Below, piece by piece: positions 1 through 11,700 of a DNA stretch of 64,000 nucleotides. Below the pieces are notes generated by a model that saw nothing but the letters and a program-made list of their open reading frames with translations, did not search any database and was not told the origin of the DNA. Numbering within the stretch: position 1 is the first letter of the stretch; each line of letters opens with the position of its first letter. The DNA comes from Cladochytrium replicatum. Lineage: Eukaryota; Chytridiomycota; Chytridiomycetes; Cladochytriales; Cladochytriaceae. The stretch lies in NCBI GenBank assembly GCA_025526935.1, contig JAHLKD010000029.1:1-64000 (forward strand). Direction: 5' to 3'. Made by a program: the position numbers and the translations under genes.

Positions 1-1
1 A

Positions 2-712
2 GCACGTTGGGTCGTACGAGGATTTTCACAGATTGAAGGATTGGATTTCGAATGAAACCTATTCTCCAGTTACGAAAACGTCCACGATCCGTTTTCTGAT
101 TGCATTAGCAGCATTAGTCGGCATGATCATATTCCAGTTTGATATCAAGGGTGCATATCTCAATGCGATACTGGAAGAAGAGAACTACGTCGAACTCCCT
201 CATGGTTTCGGACGAGTAGATTTCCAGAATCGACCCATCGTCTGCAGACTTATCAAAAGTCTGTACGGTCTACACCAGGCAGCTCGAGAATGGTACAAAA
301 CTCTTTGGAAACAATATCTCAGTGTTGGTTTCGTGCGGAATATTGCAGACATCTGTCATTTCTGGCGATACAATCCAACAAATAATACCCGCGAACACAC
401 TACCGTTCATGTCGATGATATACTACATTTTTCCACAGATCCAAACGCATATCATCGGTTTCAGACCGATTTGGAAACTTCGTTCACAGTAGGCAGTACT
501 TCGAAGGCGAAATGGATTCTGAAAATGGAGTTATTGCAGACAACGGAAGGATATTTCCTTAGCAATGCATTGTACGTAAAGAAGATTCTCGAAGAAGCGA
601 ATTTATGGGGTACCAACATCAAACCGACCAAAACACCGATGTCAAAATCATATATCTTTGATGAGACCACACCAACACTGTCCGATGCCGAGGCAACACA
701 ATTTCCTGCTTA
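2..712 (+). pseudogene. Ty1/copia reverse-transcriptase fragment, frameshifted and truncated
   Basis: This is the central part of a copia-type reverse transcriptase. It starts outside the window and is cut off at 712, where an LTR of another element begins. Visible motifs are ARWVVRGFSQ at the left edge, the catalytic block FDIKGAYLNA, the conserved SLYGLHQAAREWYK and the active-site VHVDD box, which has His where most copia enzymes have Tyr. One extra T at position 53 shifts the frame: codons before it continue the family alignment in frame 2 and those after it in frame 3. The protein is clearly related to, but diverged from, the pol of the resident element at 1478-6745. It lies on the opposite strand to that element. 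RNase H and the 3' LTR are missing, so the fragment cannot be functional. Confidence 0.85.
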
Positions 713-1393
713 TGTCGAAGTTTGGTTTGAGGGCGATGTGATTTGATCAGTTTTAGTGCTGCTGATCTGGGACTTGCGCTAGAGATAGTCCTCAGGTTGA
801 TCTGTGTAGGTGCAGAGTTTCGTGTTTCTCCAATCACGCTCTTGCGCCACAGCCACCCGAAATCTCATATCGCCACAGGCTCTTTGAATTGTGCAAACAA
901 TTCAAATATACTGTCGTTTCGGCTTTTATAATTAACCTGTGGCTATAGATATATGGAAATATCTGATATAAACATTATTCTCTCGAATAGAGAGATATAG
1001 ATCCCAGTGATCGTTCACAATAACCATTGTGAGCAGAACATGAAGATTAGCTATAATCTTGTCTACAATGACATGTTCTCTATGAGAAATAAGTATGTAG
1101 TACCTTGCATTAATATCATACGAGATGTACTCGAGTATGATATAACTGTCAGCAGCAAACTGATTAGCATCACATTCTTTCTCAAACGCGTGATCACTCG
1201 CAGAACTCTACTAGATTCCAATGAGTAAAGGAGGATGTCTTCATGACCAATAGTTAGAAATGCCAGTTCTTTCATGTAATGTATGATTACGCATGAACTT
1301 GTCCCAGACGTCTCTGGTAAGGCTATTTCCCCTCAGTGTCGGTAGTGGATGAAGACTGGAGTAGCTAGTTCCATATATGTGCATGCATCAACA
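713..1393 (-). repeat. 3' LTR of the copia element
   Basis: 681-bp terminal repeat, almost identical to 6880-7560 at a constant offset of 6167 bp. It is the 3' LTR because gag-pol runs right to left. It contains a short palindromic stretch around 1012-1030 (GTTCACAATAACCATTGTGA). Sequence identity stops sharply at both ends, which fixes the borders to within a base or two. Confidence 0.88.
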
Positions 1394-1477
1394 CACCCCG
1401 CAGTCAAAGCTGCGGTAGACAATGAGGATATTGGTATGAGCGTTGAGTCGCACGTCTGTTTGTTGGTAATGTATGTA

Positions 1478-4400
1478 TTAGTCAACAAGGGTCAAATCAG
1501 ATTGACGTGTAAGACCAAGTGCGCGTGTGAATTTTGAAAATAATTTGAATGTCAAGGGTTTTGTGAAAATATCAGCAATTTGGTTCTCAGTATCAATATC
1601 TCTGAGTTCCTGCTGCTTCTGCTCAATTTGAAGATTCACAAACTTTTCTCGAACATCCATGTGTTTAGTTCTGTGATCATTAAGCAGGTCATTGGCAATA
1701 GACTGTGTAGAGGTATTATCTTGCCAGAGGATCATGGGCTTACTTTTGGATGAAATACCAATGGTTGCCATGACGTTTTTCATCCACTTCATCTCACGTG
1801 ATAATTCATTCAATGCATATAACTCTGCTTCAGTGGAAGAGCAAGTTATAACCTGTTGCTTTGTAGACTGCCAGCAAACAGCTGCATTGGCAAACATTAC
1901 AACATATCCTGTCCTGGAATAGCGAGCAGGATCATTTGCCCAGTCTGCATCAGCATATCCCATAGGGATGTGTTCATTTGATGCAAACTCATATACACCA
2001 TCAGAGTGTACGTTGGGAGTGGGTATGTTGTTGCGTGTATAATGCAAACCATAGTCCCATGTTCCCAATAAGTAACGATGCAGGCGAGCTAGTGCCTTTT
2101 GTTCGCAAACTCGTGGTTCAACCTGATGTTGTGCCAAGACATTGACAGCATAAGATAAATCAGGTCTGGTCTTTGTAGCTAGGTACGAGATTTTCATGAG
2201 TTCCGAGCGAAAAATAGTTGCATCATTTTTGGATAAAATAGGCAAGCTTGTTTCATGTTTGTAGTGAGAAGAAATAGGTGTTTTGGCTGGTTTAAGATTG
2301 GATTCCCATAATTTCAATCTCTGCAATATTTCCTTTGCATATTGAGCATTGGTTATGAAATAACCGTGAGTAGTTTTGATCAATTGCATTTTCAGAATCC
2401 ATTTGGCTGTAGAGTGACTTCCGACCTTGAATGAGGAATTCAAGCCATCCATGAAGTCTTGGTAGCCATTTGGGTCTGGAGAGAAATGAAGAATATCATC
2501 TACATGAACAGTAGTGTGTTCACGTATTTTCACAGTGGAACTGTGAGTAGATGATTTCATTTGCCAGAAATGACAAGCATCTGAAAGATCACGGATGTAT
2601 CCCATGTCTTCATATTTTGCCCAGAGGCATTTGTACCATTCTCTAGCAGCTTGATGTAAACCATATAAGCTTTTGACAAGATTACAAACTAATGGATTGC
2701 CAGATTCGTCAGTCTCTGTAAATCCATGAGGCATTTCAACATAAACATCTTCCTCAAGTGATGCATTGAGATATGCTCCTGTAATGTCAAATTGATAGAT
2801 GTGTAATTTGACAATTGCAGCAAGAGCAACTAGTAATCGAATTGTAGTGGTTTTCGCCACAGGAGAATAGGTTTTGTCGAAATCCATTCCCTGTATCTGG
2901 GAGAACCCTCTAACTACCCATCGTGCCTTGAATCGGATGATGTTGCCATCTTCATCAAGTTTGTATGAATAAACCCATTTGCCAGTGAGAAGGTTGTTCC
3001 CATTTGGCAAGATGCGTTTGTTCCATGTTCCCAAATTGATAAGTTGTTGATTTTCTTCACACATGGCTGCAAGCCAGTATGGCCATTCATCAGGTCGCGA
3101 CATAGCTTCCTGGACTGTTTTGGGAATACTTCTCAAGTGTCCTTGAGGTATAGGAATGTCGGGTGTACTCGATTTTGCTTTCTCATTTACATTGACATTG
3201 GGGATATTACGTCTCAACAAAGGATGTCTTCGCTGGGGATGAAATCTGTTTGTTGGAGTAACCATAGGTTGTTTGCCTTTAAGTTTGCGACGTTTGGCTT
3301 TGTGTGCAACAAATCCATAATCGTTGTCATCATCTTCACCAATCCATTGTAAATCTTCCAAATCACTTTGGGAATCATCTTCATTTTGTTCTTGTACGTG
3401 TTGTACAGAAAGTGGTACATAAGTGTCATCGTTCATGTTTAACGAATGGTTATAGTCGTTGGTGGTATCGTGCTCGTCATCAACATTTGAATCATGTTGG
3501 GACATAGGAGTAACATGCATTTGTGAGATATCCATTCGATGATAAAATCGTTGGTTGGGATCCAACTCCTCATCAGATGAGGTGTTAGCGCTATCATCAG
3601 AATCTGAGTCTGTAGTATTGTCATTATCGCTATTCATATCAGGTAAATTTGAAATATCAAAATGTTGACCCTGAGGAATAGGATAGTGTTTGGTGAGGTC
3701 ATTTAAAGTTTGTGATGTTGGGTTTAAGCCAACAAATACTCCCTCATGAAAAGTAAAATGAAAATATTCGCTTATGCGTTTGGTATTAAGATTCAAAGCA
3801 TGAATGATTTTCATATCTTCACCCTTATAACCCAGAAATAGTCCTAGCTCTGACTTCTCTGATACTTTGCGACTAGACCTTTGTTCTGGAGAGATCCAGA
3901 GACTAACCAGGGTACCAAAGGTGTGAATGATTGCCGGATCAATCAGCTTGTCAAAGTAAACAGCATGTGGTACATTCTTAGTTCTAGAATGGTAAACACA
4001 ATTTTTGACAGTCGCAGCATAAAGGATGGCAAATTTGATGAACTGTAAAGTATGTGGAAGACCAGCTGTTTTCAGCATAGACTTGTACATCTCTTTCATT
4101 GAACGGACATTCCGTTCAGCAAGACCATTCAGCTCTTTGACTGATGCAGGTGAAGGATGCGCATGTATGCGTGGTACCTTGTTACTGCACCAAGTCAAGA
4201 ATTGGTTTGACAATAGTTCTCCAGAATCGGATCTCACTTCATAGACGTGAAGTGGCAGAAATCTATTTTCAACATCTGCGATGTGTCTTAGCATACTATC
4301 AGAGGCTTCGCTCTTTCGTTGCAAGAAGTAGATTGTGATGTGAGAACTGTATTCATCTACGATAATCTGCCAGTGACCTATTGTTTTGCCATTTCTGACA

Positions 4401-6745
4401 ATTGGTACTGCATCAGTATGTAGGCGATATAATTTCCTCAGTGCTGGACTTAGCGTTGAGTAAATTGGAGTTTGTACAGCCTTAGTCTGATTGCAAATTA
4501 TGCAGTTCTGTAAAATAGACGAGTTAACAAAATCAAGTGCATCACTCCTGACTTTGGGCAGTTTCTTTCCCAGAGAATGTAAAGTTTGCAGGATTTTCCG
4601 CAAATGTATGTGACCAAATTGCTGGTGTAATCTAGCTAATTTGTTGATGGTCACAGCTGAAACGTTGTTTACTCCATTATCAGCCATTGTTTGGGAGTAT
4701 AGACTTAATGTTGCAGATGAAGCTCCGTCTAAAACTTCACCCCCGTAATTTCTAGTTTTGTTAGAATCTTTTGGGAAAACATTGTTGTCCTTCACTGTGT
4801 CAAACCTTACACCAGACGTGGTTGTCTGCTGCTCTTGGGCAGTGTTTGTAGTGGTACCAGGTAAAACATTCTGTTTGCCAACAGAGAGTGCAGAATTAGA
4901 AAGATTCGTCAAAATAGCTGCACCTATTTTGGAAGAGTGTTTAAGTAATGGATTAGTGGTATCCAAACTTCCATGAAGATAATATAAACCTCCACGTCTT
5001 AAACCAATGGTAACACATTGTTCAGTTCCTTTGTTTGACAAATAGACTTTGTCTTTGGTGAAACTGACTATATCACCTTCATCCCCGATGATGCTATAGA
5101 CAGATATAAGTGTATCCTCTAAATCGGGAACAAAAAGTGCATTTTGAATCTGTTTTATTGAACCATTTGACAAAACAAGTGCAATATCTCCATAGCCTTT
5201 AATAGGAATGGGATGATTGTCTGCCAAGTAAACATCTCCTGCATCATTAACGTAAAACAAATTCTTGAATGCATGTCTGTCTGGAGTCATCCAAGCAGTA
5301 GCACCAGAGTCAATCAAACCGAGAGGTTTGGCATTTACGTGTAGATTGCAGTTGGTACTCTTCAATGCTGTGATAATAGAGGGATGTGTAAAATCCACAA
5401 TATTATTAGCTTTGAATATTGAAGAGAAGGATTTGATGGATTGTACCTTGCTGGAAGGTTCTGATTCCTGAGAATCGATATCCATGTTCTGGGATGTTGA
5501 GGAGGAAGCACGAGATGCTTTTATCTGTTTCCATTCCTCATCATTCAAACTTTTGGCTAGTTTGCGTTTCCTGCAGAAATTCTGCGTGTGGCCAGATTTG
5601 CCACAGAAATCGCAAGAGAATTTGTTGTTCTTCGCATCCTTTGATTTTGATGCGGCACGATTGTTTGCAGTCCTACTGTTGGCATTTCCTTTATGTGAGG
5701 AAGCATGTTTCTCAATCAAATATTTGAGTTGTTTACACTCTGCAGAAGAATGAGAAGAGTTGGGATGTAAAACACAAACCTCATGAGCAGCATGAGCTTT
5801 CGGTAGTCTTTTGGTCTTTGCTCGCATGGCTTTGCCTTTGATTTGAGGTGAATCTGAAGGAGTGTAATCGCGAGTTACATCCATTTGAATGATTTCTCTC
5901 ATCTCAGCAAGTAAGTTCTGCATTGTTCTCAGGTAATGGTGTTCTGATTGTATCTTCTGACCAGAATCATCCTCATCATCAAGTAGATCAGGTTCATACT
6001 TTGTGAAAGTGTCCATTGAGATGTCTCTGAGTAAAATCGAAAAGGATTGTAGATTGATATCAGGTTCACTGATCTTTGAGCAAACTCGAGTGAGAAGTTC
6101 GTGAATAACAGCTTCAGCCGGTTGGGTTGAAAGCTTTTCCTCGGTGAGTTGAATCAGCTCAGCAATGAATGATTTGACTTCAAGTGCATCTTCACCGTTG
6201 GAGCAAGCTAGAGCTTTGAAACGGTCTTCCCAATGGCGGCTCTCAAAAGTTTTCTGCCGTTTAGCTGCGTAAATTCTGCGTAAAGCAGCAACTTGATCAA
6301 CGGCATTCTGATGTTTTTGTACTAAATTGATGTCGACCTCCGGAAAACAATCGGCAAGACAACTGTTTGCAATGTTGTTGTGTCCTTGAGATCATTCGTA
6401 CATCTGTAATTCAGCACGATATGATTGCAATCGTCGATGATTGTCATTCACAATTGCGTTGTACTCTTTCAACGCTACGTCGTACTCTTTCAACGCTACG
6501 TCGTACTCTTTCAACGCTACGTTGTACTCTTTCAACGCTACGTCGTACTCTTTCAACGCTACGTCGTACTCTTTAACGGCATAATCAAAGTCATTTGTTG
6601 TGTCGTATTCTTTGAGTGCAGATGGTCGTTCGGGCCGTTCAGGCTCCTCTTCTTTCACAAAGTCTTCCAGCTTTGGGTAGGGCGGCTTTGTGAGCAAAAT
6701 TCCAGCTTCTTCTTTCGAGTTCGCATAATTCTGAACGATCTTCAT
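1478..6745 (-). CDS. Copia Gag-Pol polyprotein with one in-frame stop
   Basis: One frame runs from ATG at 6745 to a stop at 1478, interrupted only by a TGA at 6392-6394. The gag part carries a run of LKEYDVA repeats and, further on, a CX2CX4HX4C zinc knuckle (CDFCGKSGHTQNFC, about 5590-5630). Then come an aspartic protease (LIDSGA), an integrase with its zinc-binding HHCC region and catalytic core (HTD, RSDSG, NGLAERN), a reverse transcriptase (FDITGAYLNA and VHVDD) and RNase H (GYADADWA, SSTEAELYAL). The enzymes would copy the element RNA and insert the cDNA. The stop lies in gag, so this copy needs readthrough, or a correction relative to an active master copy, to make Pol. An upstream ATG at 6819 is out of frame. 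No adjacent sequence is an obvious tRNA primer site. Confidence 0.9.
6460..6580 (-). repeat. 21-bp tandem repeat inside gag
   Basis: About five and a half copies of a 21-bp unit (TACTCTTTCAACGCTACGTC plus G on the plus strand). On the minus strand each unit encodes the heptad LKEYDVA, with one N-for-D variant, which would form an alpha-helical or coiled-coil stretch in Gag. Because 21 is a multiple of 3, several frames on the plus strand are also open, but those are by-products. Confidence 0.85.
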
Positions 6746-6879
6746 GTATTTATCGAACTCCCCAAGCGTTTGCCCAGCGAACGGCCTTGGTTTCTGTCGC
6801 GGGTGTCGTTCTTAGGCATACTGTAAGCGTTGGAGATCTGGTGTTGATCGGGGGAAGCGCCTTGTGGCAATAACTATTG

Positions 6880-7560
6880 TGTCAAAGTTTGGTTTGAGGG
6901 CGATGTGATTTGATCAGTTTTAGTGCTGCTGATCTGGGACTTGCGCTAGAGATAGTCCTCAGGTTGATCTGTGTAGGTGCAGAGTTTCGTGTTTCTCCAA
7001 TCAGGCTCTTGCACCACAGCCACCCGAAATCTCATATCGCCACAGGCTCTTTGAATTGTGCAAACAATTCAAATATACTGTCGTTTCGGCTTTTATAATT
7101 AACCTGTGGCTATAGATATATGGAAATATCTAATATAAACATTATTCTCTCGAATAGAGAGATATAGATCCCAGTGATCGTTCACAATAACCATTGTGAG
7201 CAGAACATGAAGATTAGCTATAATCTTGTCTACAATGACATGTTCTCTATGAGAAATAAGTATGTAGTACCTTGCATTAATATCATACGAGATGTACTCG
7301 AGTATGATATAACTGTCAGCAGCAAACTGATTAGCATCACATTCTTTCTCAAACGCGTGATCACTCTCAGAACTCTACTAGATTCCAATGAGTAAAGGAG
7401 GATGTCTTCATGACCAATAGTTAGAAATGCCAGTTCTTTCATGTAATGTATGATTACGCATGAACTTGTCCCAGACGTCTCTGGTAAGGCTATTTCCCCT
7501 CAGTGTCGGTAGCAGATGGAGACTGGAGTAGCTAGTTCCATATATGTGCATGCATCAACA
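6880..7560 (-). repeat. 5' LTR of the copia element
   Basis: Partner of the repeat at 713-1393. It lies upstream of gag on the minus strand and should hold the element promoter. The differences from the other LTR are scattered single bases, for example near 7003, 7017, 7131 and 7512-7519. Confidence 0.88.
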
Positions 7561-7561
7561 C

Positions 7562-7705
7562 CTTGATTACGAGTTCGTCCGGTAAAGAGTTCATTTTGAG
7601 TTCGAACAACTCAGTGAGGTCGGTCACAAACTGCTGAACGCTTTCTGCCGACTGACCTTTAAATAGAGAGGTAATAAGAGAACATTTGGTTCTTTTAGAA
7701 GAGAA
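7562..7705 (-). pseudogene. Gag fragment of a second copia element
   Basis: The minus strand just outside the right LTR is open and encodes a stretch beginning LITSLFKGQSAESVQQFV and continuing TDLTELFELKMNSLPDEL. This aligns with the resident Gag around 6090-6190 (EVKSFIAELIQLTEEKLSTQ). It is similar but not identical, so it comes from another family member. It begins after a stop at its right end and is cut by the LTR at its left end. No other part of that element was recognised. Confidence 0.55.
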
Positions 7706-8760
7706 TCATGAGCCATCACGTTTTATTGGGTTTCTCTCCAACTACAATTCTTGTTCAATAATTTTAGTGTTGTTACAGAGTTAAAATTGCGTGTGTCGAA
7801 CTTTCAGTGGAATTTCACGTTCAATGTGCAGGTTGTCACACTTTAGCCGCAATGTGGGAACTATGGCACAACACTATATATTAGCAATAAATAACAGCAC
7901 AGACAAAGAGGAATGTTAGGGAATCTTGAACTGGAATATTTACAACGTGGACATGATCGCCAAGTAGTTTCTGATCATAGTCTGCAAATGTCATTTGAGA
8001 TTAACTGTCATATAAGTCCCTCTAGTAAATCATAGTAATACAATACAAAATGCCACAACAGCAGTTTTCTCTATTGCACAGAGGAGCCAGTGGCGAGATG
8101 ATCACAAGCAAAGTCGACCTGCGATCTGATGTCTATTCAATGGAGCTTAGTCTTAATTAGTGAATGCATTGCATTTACTGCAGGCGTGACTCTCCCGCAC
8201 TCGATAGTTAGTATTGGCTCGTGCATGGCAGTATGTTATTTGTCTGACAAACACAGCTGAAACTATCGGCTTGACTGCTATCAACACGCGACGCCGATTA
8301 TGTGGATGCAGTGCGCCGTGTTGAGGATTGACGCTGAAGGACATATTTTTGACGCCTAACTGGGATGGAGCTGATGGAGTGGGACAGAGCAGCTCAAACA
8401 TTCTGTTTTCGCAATAAAAAATATTATTAAAACTAGCCTAATTTTTAAGTCACGGTTCTCGTCGATTCGAGTGATAAGATTGGCACTGCCTGTGACTAAC
8501 AAAACTCAAAAAGTTGGTGGAGCCGTCCGAAGAATTGGGGCGTGGGGTGCATTTAACTGTTACAATTGTCTCTCGAAGCGGCCCCAACTGACATTCGGCA
8601 TCTTCTAACCCTCTCGTTTCGTTTCTGTCATTCGAACATTCCGCAAATTTGCCAAGCCGTCACTTCCCCTTTAAATTGAACGCGACATTGGACACCAGTT
8701 CGAGTTTTTTTCTCCTGCTTCCAGCCCCCATTCAATTTGTGTGTGGACTTAAGTGCAAGC
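7706..8760. other. AT-rich intergenic region upstream of the ATPase gene
   Basis: About 1 kb with many stops in all frames. A minus-strand open frame of 82 codons at 8153-8401 has no recognisable domain and was not called. The last 150 bp hold pyrimidine-rich stretches before the ATG at 8761, as expected for a fungal promoter. No clear TATA box or RNA gene was seen. Confidence 0.5.
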
Positions 8761-11700
8761 ATGGCTGACGAATCTCACGACAAAGATCAGAAGCAACCGC
8801 TCGTGTCTGAACAGGATGCACAACCAGGAGTCCAATTCTCACTTCCAGCGGAGTCATCCAATGTAACGGTCACTTCAGCCGGACCATCTGATGTTCCTGC
8901 TGCCGTCTCCTCGGGAAATCAAGCGGTAGCTACTGCCGCCGCTAATGCAAAGGCCCAGGCTCAGAAACTTGACATCGACGAACATCTGATGACCATGGAG
9001 GCGGTTGCGGAACGCTATGGTACCACGGTGAACTTTACCAACCCTCGCCAATCTCGTGGATTGACCTCCACAGAGGCTGCCGAGAAACTGAAGACTTTGG
9101 GACCCAACGTGCTCACACCTCCTAAGAAAGTTCCCCCTTTCTTGAAGTGGCTCCACTGTTTGATGCAGGTGTTCAACATTTTGCTGATCATCTCTGCGAT
9201 TTTGACGTGGGCTCTTATTGCACTCGATCCAGTTGCCAACTTCTCAAACGTAAGTCCCATTGAATATTTACCTTCCAATTCTGAACGCTTTCTATCAGTC
9301 TTACATCGGTGCTATCCTGTTTGCTGTTGCGCTTTTGAATGCTACAATCGAATTTGTTCAATTGCAAAAATCGGCAGCTATCCTCGACTCGTTCCTTGTA
9401 AGATCTTATTGAAATTTCCTCCCTTCAATATCTCAAACATGCTGTATAGAAAATGATTCCTGCCAAGTGCACTGTGATTCGTGACGGTAGCATTGCGAAT
9501 GCACCTGCCGCCGACCTTGTCGTTGGTGATATTGTCTTCGTTCGCATGGGCGACAAAGTTCCTGCCGACATTCGGATTATCTGGGCCAGCGAAATGAAGG
9601 TTGATAACTCGTCCTTGACTGGCGAGTCAGAGCCACAGGAGCGTTCTCCTAAAAACACCCACAACAACCCACTTGAAGCAACGAACATCTGCTTTAACTC
9701 CAGTTTGGTCAACGCAGGTTTGTGGTTGAGAGTCCTCCCAAAAACCAATATAAAGTTCAGTATAGGTGAGGGCTACGGAATCGTCATTCGCACTGCGGAC
9801 AGCACCGTAATCGGGCAAATTGCAAGTCTAACCAGCAACGAGAAAAAGCGTACCTCACCGCTTGACGAAGAAATCAATCGCTTTGTTCGCATTATCTCCA
9901 CCCTCGCAATTACGTCGGCAGTTGTGTTCTTCATTATCGCTCTTTTCCGTACCAATTACAACATCAACTTCTCCTTCTCCTTTGCTGTGGGTGTTCTTGT
10001 TGCGTGGGTCCCCCAAGGTCTTCCTGCTACTGTGACGTTGCTCCTTTCGATCGCCGCAAAGCGCATGGCTGATCGCAACGTCCTCGTAAAAGACTTACGT
10101 GGTGTAGAAACTTTGGGTGCAATTACGCTTCTTGCAACCGACAAAACTGTTCGTTTGTTAACTGAGATAAGTTTTGTTCGAAGTCTCACCCTTTTCATTT
10201 TAGGGTACTCTTACGAGGAACCAAATGACTGTGACATACCAATGGGCTTCCACACGGATGTACGACGCTTCTGGTAGCGGTATCGCCGAGACTGATGTGT
10301 CCCCGTGGGATATCAACGTTAGTGGTTCGTCCGAAATGGTGTTCATTTCTGCCCTATGCACCCGGTAAGAAATGTGGAAGCCACCAGTGCAACAAAAAAT
10401 AACGGTCTTTTGTATAGCGCGCAATATGATCGTGTTGATGTACCTGTTGAAGAGCGCATGGTCCTCGGTGATGCTACCGAAGCTGGTTTGTTCCGCTTCG
10501 CTGCCAAGGTCCTGCCGGAAATCGAAAAGGTTCTCGAAAAGTACCCCAAAGTCTTCGAGATTCCGTTCAACTCCACCAACAAGTGGCACATGACGATTCA
10601 CCAAAAGCAACACACGAAAGGTTCCCTTACATTATATATAAAGGGTGCTCCGGAACGCCTCCTCAGAATTTGCTCGACGATCTTGGTTGATGGTGAAGCA
10701 ATTGCACTGACGGATGCTCATCGCGCGCAGTTTGAACACGCTTATGAGTCGATGGCTGGAAAAGGGCACCGTGTACTTGCGTTTGCCCAGCTGCTATTGG
10801 ACGGTTCAGAGTACCCTGCCGACTTTTCGTTTGACAAAGAAGCCCAAAACTACCCTACGGTCTGTTCATTCATCTTTCTACTCTCTGGCGATTGTTTGCT
10901 GATTATTCAACTTAGAATAACTTCTGCTTTGTTGGTCTCACCTCTTTGGAAGACCCCCCGAAGCACGGCGTGCGTGAAGCCATTGGCCACTGTCGCGAGG
11001 CTGGTGTTAAGGTCATGATGGTGACTGGAGACCACGCCCTCACTGCGGAAGCAATCGGACGCAAGATCAATCTCATGATTTCGGACACGAAGAATCGTAT
11101 TCACAAGACAACCGGCCGTCCTTTGGAAGAGATATCCGAGGATGAAGCGCCTGCAATTGTTGTGCCCGGTGAAAACATCGACAGTTTGACGGATGCGGAC
11201 TGGGACAACATTTTCAGCAAAGACGAAATCATTTTCGCTCGGACTTCGCCGAAACACAAGCTGGAAATTGTCAAACGTGCGCAAAAGCTTGGTCACATTG
11301 TTGGCGTTACTGGCGATGGTGTGAACGACTCTCCGGCATTGAAAAAAGCGGACCTCGGAATTTCGACCAACCTCAGTGCTTCGGATGTCTCGAAAGAAGC
11401 TGCGGCGATGATTTTGCTCGACGACAACTTCGCTTCTACTGTCCACGGTATCAAAGAAGGTCGTCTCATTTTTGCCAACTTGAAGAAATCGATCCGATAC
11501 ATTGTCACGTTAGTTCTTTTGATCCTCAATGCGAAATCAATCTTACCTTCTTTTCAGTCACATTATTCCGGAAGTGGTCCCGTATTTATTGTATGTCATT
11601 GTCCCTATTCCTATCGCCATCAACCCTCTTCAGATCATTGCTGTCGATCTGGGTTTTGAGCTCTTTGTCGCTCTGTCATTTGCCTTCGAACCCGCTGAAA

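Larger units (their letters stand above)
713..7560 (-). mobile_element. LTR retrotransposon, Ty1/copia superfamily, near-complete
   Basis: Two 681-bp direct repeats (713-1393 and 6880-7560) flank a minus-strand gag-pol frame. Domain order is gag, protease, integrase, reverse transcriptase, RNase H, which defines copia. Read on the minus strand the LTRs start TGTTG and end GACA, and a short G-rich stretch next to 1394 could be the polypurine tract. The LTRs differ at about 8 of 681 positions (about 99 percent identity by eye), so the insertion is fairly recent. The bases flanking the outer LTR ends (GCTTA on the left, CCTTG on the right) do not match, so no target-site duplication is visible. 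The element lies between two unrelated copia pieces of opposite orientation, which suggests recombination after insertion. Confidence 0.9.

Noticed and set aside
743-1275. Small frames inside the left LTR, repeated in the right LTR
   Set aside because: Identical frames in both LTRs (743-1275 and 6910-7442) simply reflect the terminal repeat; no domain or start context.
6367-6826. Plus-strand frames with RTLSTLR or RYVVLFQ repeats
   Set aside because: They are the antisense of the 21-bp gag repeat; a 21-bp unit keeps several frames open without being genes.
8153-8401. 82-codon minus-strand frame upstream of the ATPase
   Set aside because: No domain, no support from splice sites; lies in a likely promoter.
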